Source: Clostridia bacterium (GTDB lineage Bacteria > Bacillota > Clostridia > Oscillospirales > Acutalibacteraceae). Taken from it: 55,520 nt of DNA. Positions 1 to 8,292 of the stretch are shown here, piece by piece. The notes beneath the pieces are model-generated. The model was not told where the DNA came from, did no database searches, and was given only the letters and a program-made list of their open reading frames with translations. Location of the stretch: positions 1 through 55,520 of the forward strand of contig JAFQKN010000059.1 of the NCBI GenBank assembly GCA_017396895.1, written 5' to 3'. Numbering within the stretch: the stretch's first letter is position 1; each line of letters opens with the position of its first letter. The position numbers and the translations under genes were made by a program.

Positions 1-2
1 CC

Positions 3-1148
3 GTGGAAGTTGTCAACTTCAAAGAAGGCATGACGGCCGCTGACGTTGTGATCACAGGCGGCGAGACCACCGAACCCGGTACATTCTCGGTCATGTATCC
101 CGATGGACAACTGCGCGTAGGCTTCAACTCCGTGGAGATCAAATTCACTCCTTCCGCAGAGGGTGCTGAATATTTTGACACGTTCAATGCCGTTCTTAAC
201 CTCAAATACAAGATCCGTTTCGTTGACGCAGATGGCAATGACATCATCCCCGAAATCAAAACGATTCCCGGCGTGTTACTGGAAGACAAGTCTTCCATTG
301 CCTATTCCCTGTTCAGTTACCTCGAATGCAAAAGAAACACCGTTGCTTTCTTTGACATGGAAGGCAATTCCGTGGACGGAAGCAAAGTGCCCGTGGGCAG
401 ACATCAATATCAGGTGTATGTCACAACCAAAGACACCAATTATGAACCCGCGATGCTGACTTTCTTCCTCACCCTTGAACCGACCTATTTCAACGCGACC
501 ACCCGTTACAATTACGTCAACCACTATCTGACCGTCGTGCCCGACAACAAGAGTGTTACCGACGAATTTGACGTTTGGGTGGACGGCGAACTGATCGGCA
601 CCACGACCGATCAGAAGATCAAATGGGCAACCGACGAAAGCCGCGATTACAACGTGACTCTTGTTCACAAAGACACCACCGAAGGCGTGTACGCACTTGC
701 AAACACCGAGTACACCATGACCGTGAAGATTCCCAGAGAGATCTTCCGTTCCGATTCCGGTCTTTCCTTTACAGCAACAGGCAGCACCTACCCCGGCAAT
801 AACAACTATGCTTACAAAGGTGACGTGCTGACGCTCACCTGCACGGACGAAACGTTCTACAACTGGCAGTTGAGCATCGGCGGCGAAGATTGGATTCCCG
901 AGGGGCTGACCGCAGAAGACCTGAAAAAGCCCACCATCACGTTCACCATGCCCGATTGTGACATTTTCGCCTGTCCCAACGATGAAAGCCGTTTTGCGGC
1001 CGCCGCAGACTGCGACCATCTCTGCCACAGCGAAAACCCGATCTATCAGTTCTTCTGGAAGATCCTGCACTTCTTCATCCGCCTGCTCAACATTCAGCAG
1101 TATTGCGATTGCGGTATGCTGCACTATGAAAGTGCAATTTTCGGCTGA
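3..1148 (+). CDS. Secreted/surface protein, C-terminal part (5' end outside window)
   Basis: The frame is open from the window edge, so the N-terminus and any signal peptide are missing. The first ~60 residues resemble a YDG/MBG-type beta-sandwich repeat (pattern G.F...DGQL..G.NSV.IKFTPS...Y). Further beta-rich segments follow without a recognisable enzyme motif. The C-terminus is distinctive: a Cys/His motif (CDHLCH), then an aromatic/hydrophobic stretch (FFWKILHFFIRLL), then CDCGxxHY and the stop within ten residues. I believe similar tails occur on large extracellular proteins of gut Clostridia and may serve retention at the cell surface, but this is recalled, not tested. The gene ends ahead of a strong bidirectional hairpin shared with spo0A. 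The substrate or partner is unknown. Confidence 0.7.
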   Translation: MEVVNFKEGMTAADVVITGGETTEPGTFSVMYPDGQLRVGFNSVEIKFTPSAEGAEYFDTFNAVLNLKYKIRFVDADGNDIIPEIKTIPGVLLEDKSSIAYSLFSYLECKRNTVAFFDMEGNSVDGSKVPVGRHQYQVYVTTKDTNYEPAMLTFFLTLEPTYFNATTRYNYVNHYLTVVPDNKSVTDEFDVWVDGELIGTTTDQKIKWATDESRDYNVTLVHKDTTEGVYALANTEYTMTVKIPREIFRSDSGLSFTATGSTYPGNNNYAYKGDVLTLTCTDETFYNWQLSIGGEDWIPEGLTAEDLKKPTITFTMPDCDIFACPNDESRFAAAADCDHLCHSENPIYQFFWKILHFFIRLLNIQQYCDCGMLHYESAIFG

Positions 1149-1268
1149 TCGCTGACCGACAGGCACATCTTTTTCTGTCACTCTTGCTCTGTAAACACAC
1201 GGGTTGACGCTTAGAACACGTCTCCCCCCCCTCCCCTATACGCAACTCTCCTTTTCAGACATATGCAA

Positions 1269-1318
1269 AAACAGCCGCACCGCCGCAGAGTGTATTCCCT
1301 GCGGCGGTGCGGCTGTTT
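1269..1318. terminator. Bidirectional rho-independent terminator between surface protein gene and spo0A
   Basis: A perfect 20-bp GC-rich inverted repeat (arms 1269-1288 and 1299-1318, 10-nt loop) is flanked by A and T runs on both sides. It lies between two convergent genes, so it can serve both. Confidence 0.85.
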
Positions 1319-1321
1319 GAT

Positions 1322-2104
1322 TCAGGATATTTTCTTCATACGCAGACGCAGTTTATCTGCGATCATGGCAATGAATTCACTGTTTGTGGGTTTGCCGCGT
1401 GAATTTTGCACGGTGTACCCAAAATAGGAACTCAGCACATCAATATCTCCTCTGTCCCAAGCCACTTCAATGGCGTGACGGATGGCACGTTCCACGCGCG
1501 AGGAGGTGGTTGCATACTGCTTGGCAACCGTCGGATACAGCACTTTTGTTACCGAGTTGAGCATTTCATTATCCGAAACCGAAAGAATGATCGCCGTACG
1601 CAGATATTGATAACCCTTGATATGTGCAGGTACACCGATCTGATGCATGATGTCCGACACGATGATCTCAAGATCCGGCTCTGCGGCCTTGGGCGAACGC
1701 ATAGATTGCGCAACCGGACGCACACTTGCCCAACCGCTGAGTTGAACCACGCGCTCTGCCAGCACTTCCGGCTCAACGGGTTTGAGGAAATAATAGTCTG
1801 CGCCGCCCGTAAGCACCTGTTCTTCAAAACGCGGATTATCAACGCCCGAAAGCAAGATACACAGCGGTTTTTGCTTCAGATGCGAAGCGGAAATGCGTGA
1901 AAGCACACCCAGCGCATCCAACCTTGACATGATAGCATCCAAAATAACGACTTCAGGCATCTGCGACTGAATGGTTTCCAGCACCTGCATTCCGTCTTTG
2001 GGGATCACCGTTACATCATACCCGTATGCGGTCAATGCGGCGCAACATCTGTTTGTAAATTCTCCGTTTTCTTCTGCAATAATTACTTTTCTTTGATTTG
2101 ACAT
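1322..2104 (-). CDS. spo0A: Sporulation response regulator Spo0A
   Basis: This is the master transcription factor for entry into sporulation. The 260-residue length is normal for the family. The N-terminal receiver domain (residues 5-115) has an acidic pocket of E11-E12 where Asp is usual, phospho-acceptor D56 in VVILDAIMS, and K108 in FLKP. The C-terminal DNA-binding domain (about 145-258) carries the family signature: [37 protein letters not shown] and [17 protein letters not shown]. The ATG at 2104 is preceded by AAGGAAG at a normal distance. The gene is monocistronic, and spoIVB, its common neighbour, is not adjacent. The EE for DD replacement in the acidic pocket is the only oddity. It shows that the lineage is, or descends from, an endospore former. 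Confidence 0.97.
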   Translation of the reverse strand: MSNQRKVIIAEENGEFTNRCCAALTAYGYDVTVIPKDGMQVLETIQSQMPEVVILDAIMSRLDALGVLSRISASHLKQKPLCILLSGVDNPRFEEQVLTGGADYYFLKPVEPEVLAERVVQLSGWASVRPVAQSMRSPKAAEPDLEIIVSDIMHQIGVPAHIKGYQYLRTAIILSVSDNEMLNSVTKVLYPTVAKQYATTSSRVERAIRHAIEVAWDRGDIDVLSSYFGYTVQNSRGKPTNSEFIAMIADKLRLRMKKIS

Positions 2105-2149
2105 CTTGTACTTCCTTTCATAATGGCTTTAATTACCAATTTCTGCCAT

Positions 2150-2178
2150 ATTTTACCATATAAATTTTGAATTTTCAA
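2150..2178 (-). promoter_or_regulatory. Predicted sigma-A promoter of spo0A
   Basis: On the minus strand TTGAAA (2173-2178) is separated by 17 bp from TAAAAT (2150-2155), about 45 bp upstream of the spo0A start. No clear Spo0A box was seen beside it. Confidence 0.55.
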
Positions 2179-2225
2179 GAGGTTTCGCAAAAATAATTGC
2201 CATTTTTTGGGATTTATTTTTTTTC

Positions 2226-2254
2226 TTCCATTTTTTATTCTACTATGATATAAT
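2226..2254 (+). promoter_or_regulatory. Possible promoter of the Gfo/Idh/MocA gene
   Basis: TATAAT at 2249-2254 is a perfect -10 box. The hexamer 17 bp upstream (TTCCAT, 2226-2231) is a weak -35. The start codon lies 39 bp downstream of the -10. Confidence 0.45.
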
Positions 2255-2293
2255 GATAAACGGATCCGATCTGTAACAAAGGGAGGTTACTTT

Positions 2294-3358
2294 ATGAGCA
2301 ACAAAATACGAATAGGAATCATCGGCAACGGCGGCATATTCAAAGGCGCACATCTTCCGTTTTATCTGAAAGACAAACGTGTGGAAGTGGTCGCCCTGTG
2401 CGATATCCGTCAAGACCGCGCCGAATGGGCAAGAAACAAGCATTTCAAGAACGCTGCCGTTTACACCGATTACAAAGAACTTCTGCGCGACCGAAGCATT
2501 GATGCGGTTGACATCTGTACGCCGAATTATCTGCACTCCATTATTGCCGTGGATGCATTTGCGGCCGGCAAACACGTGTTCTGCGAAAAACCCGATGCGA
2601 TCAACGTGGAAGAAGCCTTAAAAATGAAAAAAGCCTCCGAGGAGGCAGGCAAAACGCTGATGATCATGCGCAACAACCGTTGGCTTGATATTTCAAAAAT
2701 CGCAAAAGAAATGAGTGAAAACGGTGAACTCGGTGACATTTATGCAGGCCGTTGCGGCTGGATCCGCAGACGCGGCATTCCCGGAAAAGGCGGTTGGTTC
2801 ACGACCAAAGCCATGTCGGGCGGCGGTCCGCTGATCGATCTCGGCGTTCACATGATCGACCTTGCCGTGTGGCTCATGGGCAATCCGAAACCCATTTCCG
2901 TCAGCGGCGGTACGTTCTGCAAATTTGCAGATTCGGAAACATCCGATTCCGCCAACTCAAACTTCGGTGACAAAGTGGAAGGCGGCACATTCGATGTGGA
3001 AGACCTTGCCATGGGCATGATCCGCTTTGAAAACGGCGCATTGCTTCAAATCGAATTCAGTTGGGCATCCAACGTGGCAAGAGAAAAATCCTTTGTGGAA
3101 CTGCGCGGTTCCAAGGCCGGCATTGACTGGTCACAAAGCCGCATGAAGATCTTTACCGAAACGGGCGGTAAACTCAAAACCGTCCGCAAACAGCGCAAAA
3201 CTTCATCGGGCGGTCACGATAAGAATTTGTCGCACTTCATTGATGTCATTACAGGCATTGCGCAACCCGATTTTGTCCCCGATCAGGGCATTGATATGAT
3301 CAAAATTCTCACCGCCCTTTATGAATCTGCCGCAACAGGCAAAGAAGTCCTGCTGTAA
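2294..3358 (+). CDS. Gfo/Idh/MocA family NAD(P)-dependent oxidoreductase
   Basis: This is a predicted cytosolic sugar or inositol dehydrogenase of 354 residues. The N-terminal Rossmann fold opens with IRIGIIGNGGIFKGAH (glycine-rich dinucleotide loop) and contains the family EKP motif with its catalytic Lys in VFCEKPDA (about residue 98). The C-terminal alpha/beta domain includes GGGPLIDLGVHMIDLAVWLMG, where the Asp and His of the usual D(x)3H active-site motif are visible. The start is fixed by GGGAGG 7-8 nt upstream of ATG. It stands alone between two terminators, so context does not reveal the substrate. It is not a close copy of the two other Gfo/Idh proteins near 29-31 kb. Confidence 0.88.
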   Translation: MSNKIRIGIIGNGGIFKGAHLPFYLKDKRVEVVALCDIRQDRAEWARNKHFKNAAVYTDYKELLRDRSIDAVDICTPNYLHSIIAVDAFAAGKHVFCEKPDAINVEEALKMKKASEEAGKTLMIMRNNRWLDISKIAKEMSENGELGDIYAGRCGWIRRRGIPGKGGWFTTKAMSGGGPLIDLGVHMIDLAVWLMGNPKPISVSGGTFCKFADSETSDSANSNFGDKVEGGTFDVEDLAMGMIRFENGALLQIEFSWASNVAREKSFVELRGSKAGIDWSQSRMKIFTETGGKLKTVRKQRKTSSGGHDKNLSHFIDVITGIAQPDFVPDQGIDMIKILTALYESAATGKEVLL

Positions 3359-3373
3359 ACAGCACAACAGAAC

Positions 3374-3412
3374 AACACCGCATTCCGTTTTTTCGATACG
3401 GAATGCGGTGTT
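3374..3412. terminator. Hairpin terminator between convergent Gfo/Idh gene and uppP
   Basis: A 15-bp perfect stem (3374-3388 with 3398-3412) and a 9-nt loop lie between two convergent stop codons. It can act in both directions. Confidence 0.8.
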
Positions 3413-3417
3413 TGCGC

Positions 3418-4251
3418 TTATCGGACACCGAGCAGGAGCAAAACAAGAAGCCCCAGTACAATGCGGTAAATGCCGAAGGCTTTGAAATCGTGCTTTTTAA
3501 TGTAACTCATCAGGAATTTGATAACCAGTACGGATACGGCAAACGCCACGACCATACCGACCAAAAGGATCACAAGTTCTGCCGAGGTAAAATCCAGACC
3601 GAATTTGAGAATTTTAATGGCACTCAGACCGAACATGACGGGAACGGCCAAAAAGAAGGTAAATTCGGCCGCCGCAACACGGGACACCCCGATGATGAGT
3701 GCACCGATGATGGTTGCCCCCGAACGGGACGTGCCGGGAATGATGGAAAGCACCTGAAACAGACCGATCAGCAACGCAGTCTTATAGGTGATATCATCCA
3801 GTGTCTCGGTTTTCGGGGTACGCTTTTTGTTCCACATTTCGACCGCAATGAAAGCAATACCGTAAAGAATCAGTGCCGCGGCAATGACGGGAGGCGTGTG
3901 CAGATGTGCTTCGATCCAATCGTCAAACAGCAGCGTAACGACCGCACCCGGTACACAGGCCACAACCACCTTGAACCAAACGGAAAAAATATCCTTACGG
4001 ATAGCGGGCTTTTCATTTTTGCGCAATGTGAACGGCCACATCTTTTTCCAGAACAGCAACACCACGGCGAGAATTGCACCCAATTGAATCACAACGAAGA
4101 ACATCTCTTTGAATGCTTCGTCTGCGTTGAGTTTCACAAATTCATCCACAATGAGCATATGGCCTGTACTGCTGATGGGCAACCATTCGGTAACCCCCTC
4201 CACAATACCGAGCAGAATGACTTTCAGAATTTCAATAAAATCAAGTTCCAT
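3418..4251 (-). CDS. uppP: Undecaprenyl-diphosphatase (UppP/BacA)
   Basis: This integral membrane enzyme dephosphorylates undecaprenyl pyrophosphate to recycle the lipid carrier for cell-wall and glycan synthesis; overexpression confers bacitracin resistance in many species. The 277-residue protein has both diagnostic motifs: EGVTEWLPISSTGH (residues 19-31 region) and PGTSRSG (172-178). About seven to eight hydrophobic segments follow the family pattern. The start at 4251 was chosen because CGGAGGAAG sits just upstream; a longer in-frame extension has no ribosome site. It is monocistronic, between the terminator at 3374 and the dockerin gene terminator. Confidence 0.96.
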   Translation of the reverse strand: MELDFIEILKVILLGIVEGVTEWLPISSTGHMLIVDEFVKLNADEAFKEMFFVVIQLGAILAVVLLFWKKMWPFTLRKNEKPAIRKDIFSVWFKVVVACVPGAVVTLLFDDWIEAHLHTPPVIAAALILYGIAFIAVEMWNKKRTPKTETLDDITYKTALLIGLFQVLSIIPGTSRSGATIIGALIIGVSRVAAAEFTFFLAVPVMFGLSAIKILKFGLDFTSAELVILLVGMVVAFAVSVLVIKFLMSYIKKHDFKAFGIYRIVLGLLVLLLLGVR

Positions 4252-4311
4252 TTTCTTCCTCCGTTTTTTTATTACATTTATATTACCACACTCAAACGGA
4301 TAGTACAAGCA

Positions 4312-4341
4312 CAAAAAAAGAGGGATGCCGAGGCATCCCTA
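4312..4341 (-). terminator. Terminator of the large dockerin protein gene
   Basis: On the minus strand an 8-9-bp stem (AGGGATGC/GCATCCCT, arms 4321-4328 and 4333-4340) is followed by a run of seven T. Confidence 0.75.
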
Positions 4342-4377
4342 CAGTTTTTAATAGGTTTTCGTCAAGTTTCTGAAACA

Positions 4378-7191
4378 TCAACCAAGTGTTTCAAGACCAA
4401 CAGCAGCACGAAGAATCTTTCTTGCATCGCTTGTTTCAACCTCACCGTTGCCGTTGATGTCAGCGCAAAGCAACTGAATTTCGGTGGGAATTTCAAGACG
4501 GACGGAATAACGCAGTGCAAGACGGGCATCTTCGGTTCCAACGATACCGTTATCACTGACGTCACCGAGCATATACTGCGGTGCGGGTTCAACAACGGTA
4601 ACTTTGAAAGTAGCGGTCAAGCCGTTGTAGCGCAACGTAATGACCTGTTCACCGACTTTGGAAGTATCCAATGCGGTCACGACCTCAATTTTGGAAGGAT
4701 CGATTTCTTCATCGGTACCGTTTGCAAAGATGCCGTTGAAAACAATACCCGTCAAATCCAGTTCTTCACCGGAACCGAGCGTGTATTCAAGTTTTGCGGG
4801 CAAGGTTTCAATTTCAACACTTTCCATGGGATTCAGCGGAAGTCTGCCGGATTCAAGGCCACAGACGGGGCAATAGGTAACAAGATAAGCAACACCGTCT
4901 ACGGTCTCCGTTTTCTGTGCGGACTTATGAGCTGTTTTTTCGGTCTTTTCAAGTTTTACGTAGTCGCACTTGGAGCAGGTAATGCGCTGAATGCCGCCTT
5001 CTTTACAGGATGCATTCTGCACGGAAACCTCCGTGGTAGCGTGTCCCGTTGCGGCAGTTTCCTTGAAGTTCTTCACATACAGACCGCACTTTGTGCAAGC
5101 ATCTACCGTGTGACCTTTTTCATCACAGGTTGCGGCGACCGTTACATTTTTGGTTGCACCGTGATTGTTTTCAAACAAAGCGGTCAGCAGTCTGTCGACA
5201 ACAGAGAGAATGGCGGGAGCCGTATTCATATTCAAAATATTACCCGCATTGTCATTGACAGCAAACAAACCGAGGATGCCTGCAATGTCAAATTCGTAAA
5301 CATTGTTGAGAATGCCGTCGAATACAAGGGTTTCAATGTCAAGGGTGAACGAACCGTTGGAGCAGTTGCTCAGGAAACTCCAGTCAATGAGTTCATTGAG
5401 AAGAACGTTGACTTCATAGAACGGGCCGTATTCAGCCTTACCGGGAAGATGGTCGGTCACAGCGGGAAGGCCCTTTACCATGCCGATACCCCAATCTGCA
5501 ACGGCACCGAGGAATTCAGCGTAACCCCAACCGGCATTCTTTTTGGTTGCAATGTCGGAAACTTTGTAGTCAAAGGAGAAGTTGTCGCCGTTGAGTGCAA
5601 GACCGTAGAATGCGGCGTCCACAGCCATGCCCAGCATAATGTCGCCCCAATAGGAGTTGCCGAGATCGTTGATGTTGCCGTCTTCGTCGAAGATCTTCTT
5701 ATCCCATTCTGCAACATAGTCGTAGCCGCCTTCGAACATAGCGGGATTGAATTCTTTAAGTGCGTAGTAAACTGCCATGGTGGCTACTTCGCCCATGGTA
5801 TCCATCTGATTGACAACGGCAATATCTTCTGCACCCAGTTTGAACCAGCCGGGGAAGAAGATCTTGAGAATATCAACCGCAAGATAATCGAGTTCTTTGT
5901 CCTTTACAAATTCTTCGTCGTATTTGCTGAAGTCAAATTCAGCAGCATCGACAACGTCAGCGATCTTGGGAAGAATGAACTTGATAACCTTTTCAAGGTT
6001 TGCATTGAGTTTGGAGTTGTCGCCTTTTTCGAGTTTAATTTCATCCAGAACGTCTTGCGCAAGAAGCTTATTCAGCAAGGCGACCAGAACGTTGTTGAAC
6101 TCACCGAGAATGCCGTTCTGTGCACCTGCAAAATTGAACTCGGAAGCGGTGAAAGTAACGTCAGACTTAAAATACTTTGTAAGATTATGTTCGGTTGCAA
6201 AATCTTCGAGAACGGGAATAACGTCCTCATTGAGCATGGAAAGCAGGAACTTGTTATACAGTTTGTCGCCGTTTGCGGTCAGCAAAGAATAAATGTTGCT
6301 GTTGAGGAACGCATTCATATCATTTTTTCTGTCTGCTTCGGGAGCCGTACCGGTCAGCATCTTGTAAAGCGCACCGACAAGCACCTGGTCCATGGTCCAT
6401 TCCTGATATTCGCTTTCTGCAAAAGTAGAGGATTCATCGGGAGCACCGAGGAGTTTTTCATAAACGAGATCTTCGATCATGGGAGTAAGTTCAGCAGACA
6501 GAGAATTAACTTTATCGCCGAGACCGGAAATATTGTGAATCAAGCCAAGATCAAGTCCGCCCTGCAGGAATTTTTGGAAGATCCCCGTGTTGTCGGCAAG
6601 GAACTGCAGCAGTTGTTTGATAATCTTCAGGTCACCTGTATCTTTTCGGGTGAGAGCCTTGTTTCCGTCAACCAGTGCGCTCAAATTAAGAGCAGCAATA
6701 TCTCCGCCGAGAAGACCTTTAACGCCGTTGACGGATTTGATTGTGGCAAGAATGGCATCCAGGTCACTCAGATCGATCGACAGTGCACCCAAAGTTACCG
6801 TTTCAACAGTTTCAAGAACAGAAGTGATGGTTGAACCGAATTTCTCCATCAGGTTCAACTCAATGATCATCTGATCCAAATACTCGACAACATAAAAGGC
6901 TTTTTTTGCAGTATCCGTGCTTTCAAACAGATCGGTGCCTTCGGGCACGCCTGCATTGATATCGGGAACATAAGTACAAACGAAGTTAAGTACGGTGTCG
7001 ATGTACGCATCTTTGCGATTGTTGAGTGATTTCAACAGCCATTCAACAAGTCCGGACAGCCCGGCAGGCTGAACAAGTTCGTCAAAGGTATCAACAGTGT
7101 CGGGGATGGCAGCGGACACGGGTACGATCATGACGGAGAATGCCATGAGCACAGCCAGCAGTACGCTGAGGAGTTTTTTGGATTTTTTCAT
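4378..7191 (-). CDS. Large secreted protein with Ig-like and C-terminal dockerin domains
   Basis: This is a 937-residue secreted protein. A signal peptide (KKSKK, a hydrophobic core, then VSA-A) covers the first ~28 residues. The next ~650 residues are mostly helical and match no family I know. Around 690-790 lie repeated Cys pairs in CxxCG contexts (ACTKCGLY, TCSKCDY, YCPVCGLE). A bacterial Ig-like (BIG3-type) domain follows at ~795-870. The last 60 residues form a type I dockerin-like domain with two EF-hand-like segments (GDVSDNGIVGTEDARLAL and ADINGNGEVETSDARKIL). In cellulosome systems dockerins bind cohesins; none is encoded here. The start at 7191 has AAGGAA upstream and restores the signal peptide; an upstream extension would spoil it. 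Confidence 0.8.
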   Translation of the reverse strand: MKKSKKLLSVLLAVLMAFSVMIVPVSAAIPDTVDTFDELVQPAGLSGLVEWLLKSLNNRKDAYIDTVLNFVCTYVPDINAGVPEGTDLFESTDTAKKAFYVVEYLDQMIIELNLMEKFGSTITSVLETVETVTLGALSIDLSDLDAILATIKSVNGVKGLLGGDIAALNLSALVDGNKALTRKDTGDLKIIKQLLQFLADNTGIFQKFLQGGLDLGLIHNISGLGDKVNSLSAELTPMIEDLVYEKLLGAPDESSTFAESEYQEWTMDQVLVGALYKMLTGTAPEADRKNDMNAFLNSNIYSLLTANGDKLYNKFLLSMLNEDVIPVLEDFATEHNLTKYFKSDVTFTASEFNFAGAQNGILGEFNNVLVALLNKLLAQDVLDEIKLEKGDNSKLNANLEKVIKFILPKIADVVDAAEFDFSKYDEEFVKDKELDYLAVDILKIFFPGWFKLGAEDIAVVNQMDTMGEVATMAVYYALKEFNPAMFEGGYDYVAEWDKKIFDEDGNINDLGNSYWGDIMLGMAVDAAFYGLALNGDNFSFDYKVSDIATKKNAGWGYAEFLGAVADWGIGMVKGLPAVTDHLPGKAEYGPFYEVNVLLNELIDWSFLSNCSNGSFTLDIETLVFDGILNNVYEFDIAGILGLFAVNDNAGNILNMNTAPAILSVVDRLLTALFENNHGATKNVTVAATCDEKGHTVDACTKCGLYVKNFKETAATGHATTEVSVQNASCKEGGIQRITCSKCDYVKLEKTEKTAHKSAQKTETVDGVAYLVTYCPVCGLESGRLPLNPMESVEIETLPAKLEYTLGSGEELDLTGIVFNGIFANGTDEEIDPSKIEVVTALDTSKVGEQVITLRYNGLTATFKVTVVEPAPQYMLGDVSDNGIVGTEDARLALRYSVRLEIPTEIQLLCADINGNGEVETSDARKILRAAVGLETLG

Positions 7192-7262
7192 AGAATCCGT
7201 TCCTTTCTCATATTGATGTTTTTCTGCGAAACAGCAATCGAATCGCATTGTTTCACCCTTAT

Positions 7263-7291
7263 ATTTTACATAATATTTTTGCTAAAAGCAA
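7263..7291 (-). promoter_or_regulatory. Predicted promoter of the large dockerin gene
   Basis: On the minus strand TTGCTT (7286-7291), a 17-bp spacer and TAAAAT (7263-7268) lie about 75 bp upstream of the start codon. Confidence 0.5.
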
Positions 7292-7592
7292 CCTTTCCTT
7301 TGGTGGTAAACTTCACAATTATTGGCAAGAAATTTTGTACATAATATTTAGAAAATATCTTTTTCATTATTGAAATCGGCTTTTTTGCGTAAAATCGGCA
7401 TACATTCCGTCTCCGCAACGATGCGCAGATGCAACCGAAAACGACGGCTCTGAGGTTCAAAAAGTAACACCCTTGTAACCATTTATAAATTTTCATTTAT
7501 CAATCTACCCATAAAACCGCTTTAGTGCCGTAAATTTCTTTGGTCAAAACATAGAAAAGCGTCGTTTTGGGGGGAGGAAAAACCTTTTACTA

Positions 7593-7621
7593 TTGATTTT
7601 GAAAACGGATTGTATTATAAT
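7593..7621 (+). promoter_or_regulatory. Promoter of the xpt / nucleoside-uptake block
   Basis: TTGATT (7593-7598), a 17-bp spacer and a perfect TATAAT (7616-7621). The xpt start codon is 46 nt after the -10. Confidence 0.75.
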
Positions 7622-7666
7622 TCTATGCGTTGTTTGAATGATTTGAAGATAAGGAGTTTTCCGCAC

Positions 7667-8248
7667 ATGAAACTGCTTGAAGATCGCATTCTCAAAGACG
7701 GCACCGTTCTTCCCGGCAATGTTTTGAAGGTAGATTCATTTTTAAATCATCAAATTGACTATCGTCTGGTCAAGGCTCTCGGTGAAGAGTTTTACAATAC
7801 TTTCAAGGCGGCAGGTGTAACGAAGATCCTGACCGTGGAAGCATCGGGCATAGCCATTGCCTGCGCCGCGGCAGAACATTTCAACGTACCCGTTGTGTTT
7901 GCCAAGAAAGGGCATCATAAAAACGTGGGCAATGATGTATATACAGCCGACGTTTTTTCTTTTACAAAAGGCATTACGAGCACCGTTTCCGTTTCCAAAA
8001 AATATCTCAACGAGCAGGACAAAGTGCTTGTCATTGACGATTTCCTTGCGGACGGACAAGCTTGTTTGGGGCTTAAAAGCATTTGCGAACAGGCCGGTGC
8101 ACAGGTCGTCGGTTTCGGCATTGCCATTGAAAAAGGATTCCAGAACGGCGGCAAAATCCTGCGCGAAACCGGTATTCCCGTTCAGTCTTTGGCGATCATT
8201 GCTTCCATGACGGATGATTCCATCTGTTTTGCAAGTTCTGACCGATAA
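7667..8248 (+). CDS. xpt: Xanthine phosphoribosyltransferase
   Basis: This cytosolic purine-salvage enzyme makes XMP (in relatives also GMP) from the base and PRPP. The 193-residue length is typical of Xpt. The PRPP-binding signature is VLVIDDFLADGQA (about residues 120-132), and the N-terminal KLLEDRILKDGTVLPGNVLKVDSFLNHQID segment, split here only for description, matches the family. The start at 7667 follows AAGGAG; a longer in-frame extension overlaps the promoter's transcription start and is rejected. Downstream come a BMP lipoprotein and a nucleoside-type ABC transporter on the same strand, which supports import followed by salvage. B. subtilis xpt is controlled by a guanine riboswitch; none is visible here. 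Confidence 0.93.
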   Translation: MKLLEDRILKDGTVLPGNVLKVDSFLNHQIDYRLVKALGEEFYNTFKAAGVTKILTVEASGIAIACAAAEHFNVPVVFAKKGHHKNVGNDVYTADVFSFTKGITSTVSVSKKYLNEQDKVLVIDDFLADGQACLGLKSICEQAGAQVVGFGIAIEKGFQNGGKILRETGIPVQSLAIIASMTDDSICFASSDR

Positions 8249-8292
8249 AGAAATAAATTCAGTCCAAAAAAAATTTATGGAGGATGAACAAA

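Larger units (their letters stand above)
7192..7666. other. Divergent intergenic region between dockerin gene and xpt
   Basis: 475 bp without a supported gene. It contains the outward promoters at 7263-7291 (minus) and 7593-7621 (plus). The central ~300 bp is AT-rich. I see no purine riboswitch fold, and the leader left to xpt after the predicted start site is too short (about 40 nt) for one. Short open frames here lack ribosome sites. Confidence 0.6.

Noticed and set aside
3403..6834. Very long open frame (1143 codons) on the plus strand
   Set aside because: It is antisense to uppP and the dockerin gene, has Cys/Asn-rich composition typical of a mirror frame, and no ribosome site.
7266..7496. 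Small minus-strand gene in the dockerin-xpt intergenic region
   Set aside because: No ribosome site, overlaps the predicted dockerin promoter, and resembles no protein.
7192..7666. Purine riboswitch before xpt
   Set aside because: No aptamer-like fold seen and the leader after the predicted promoter is too short.
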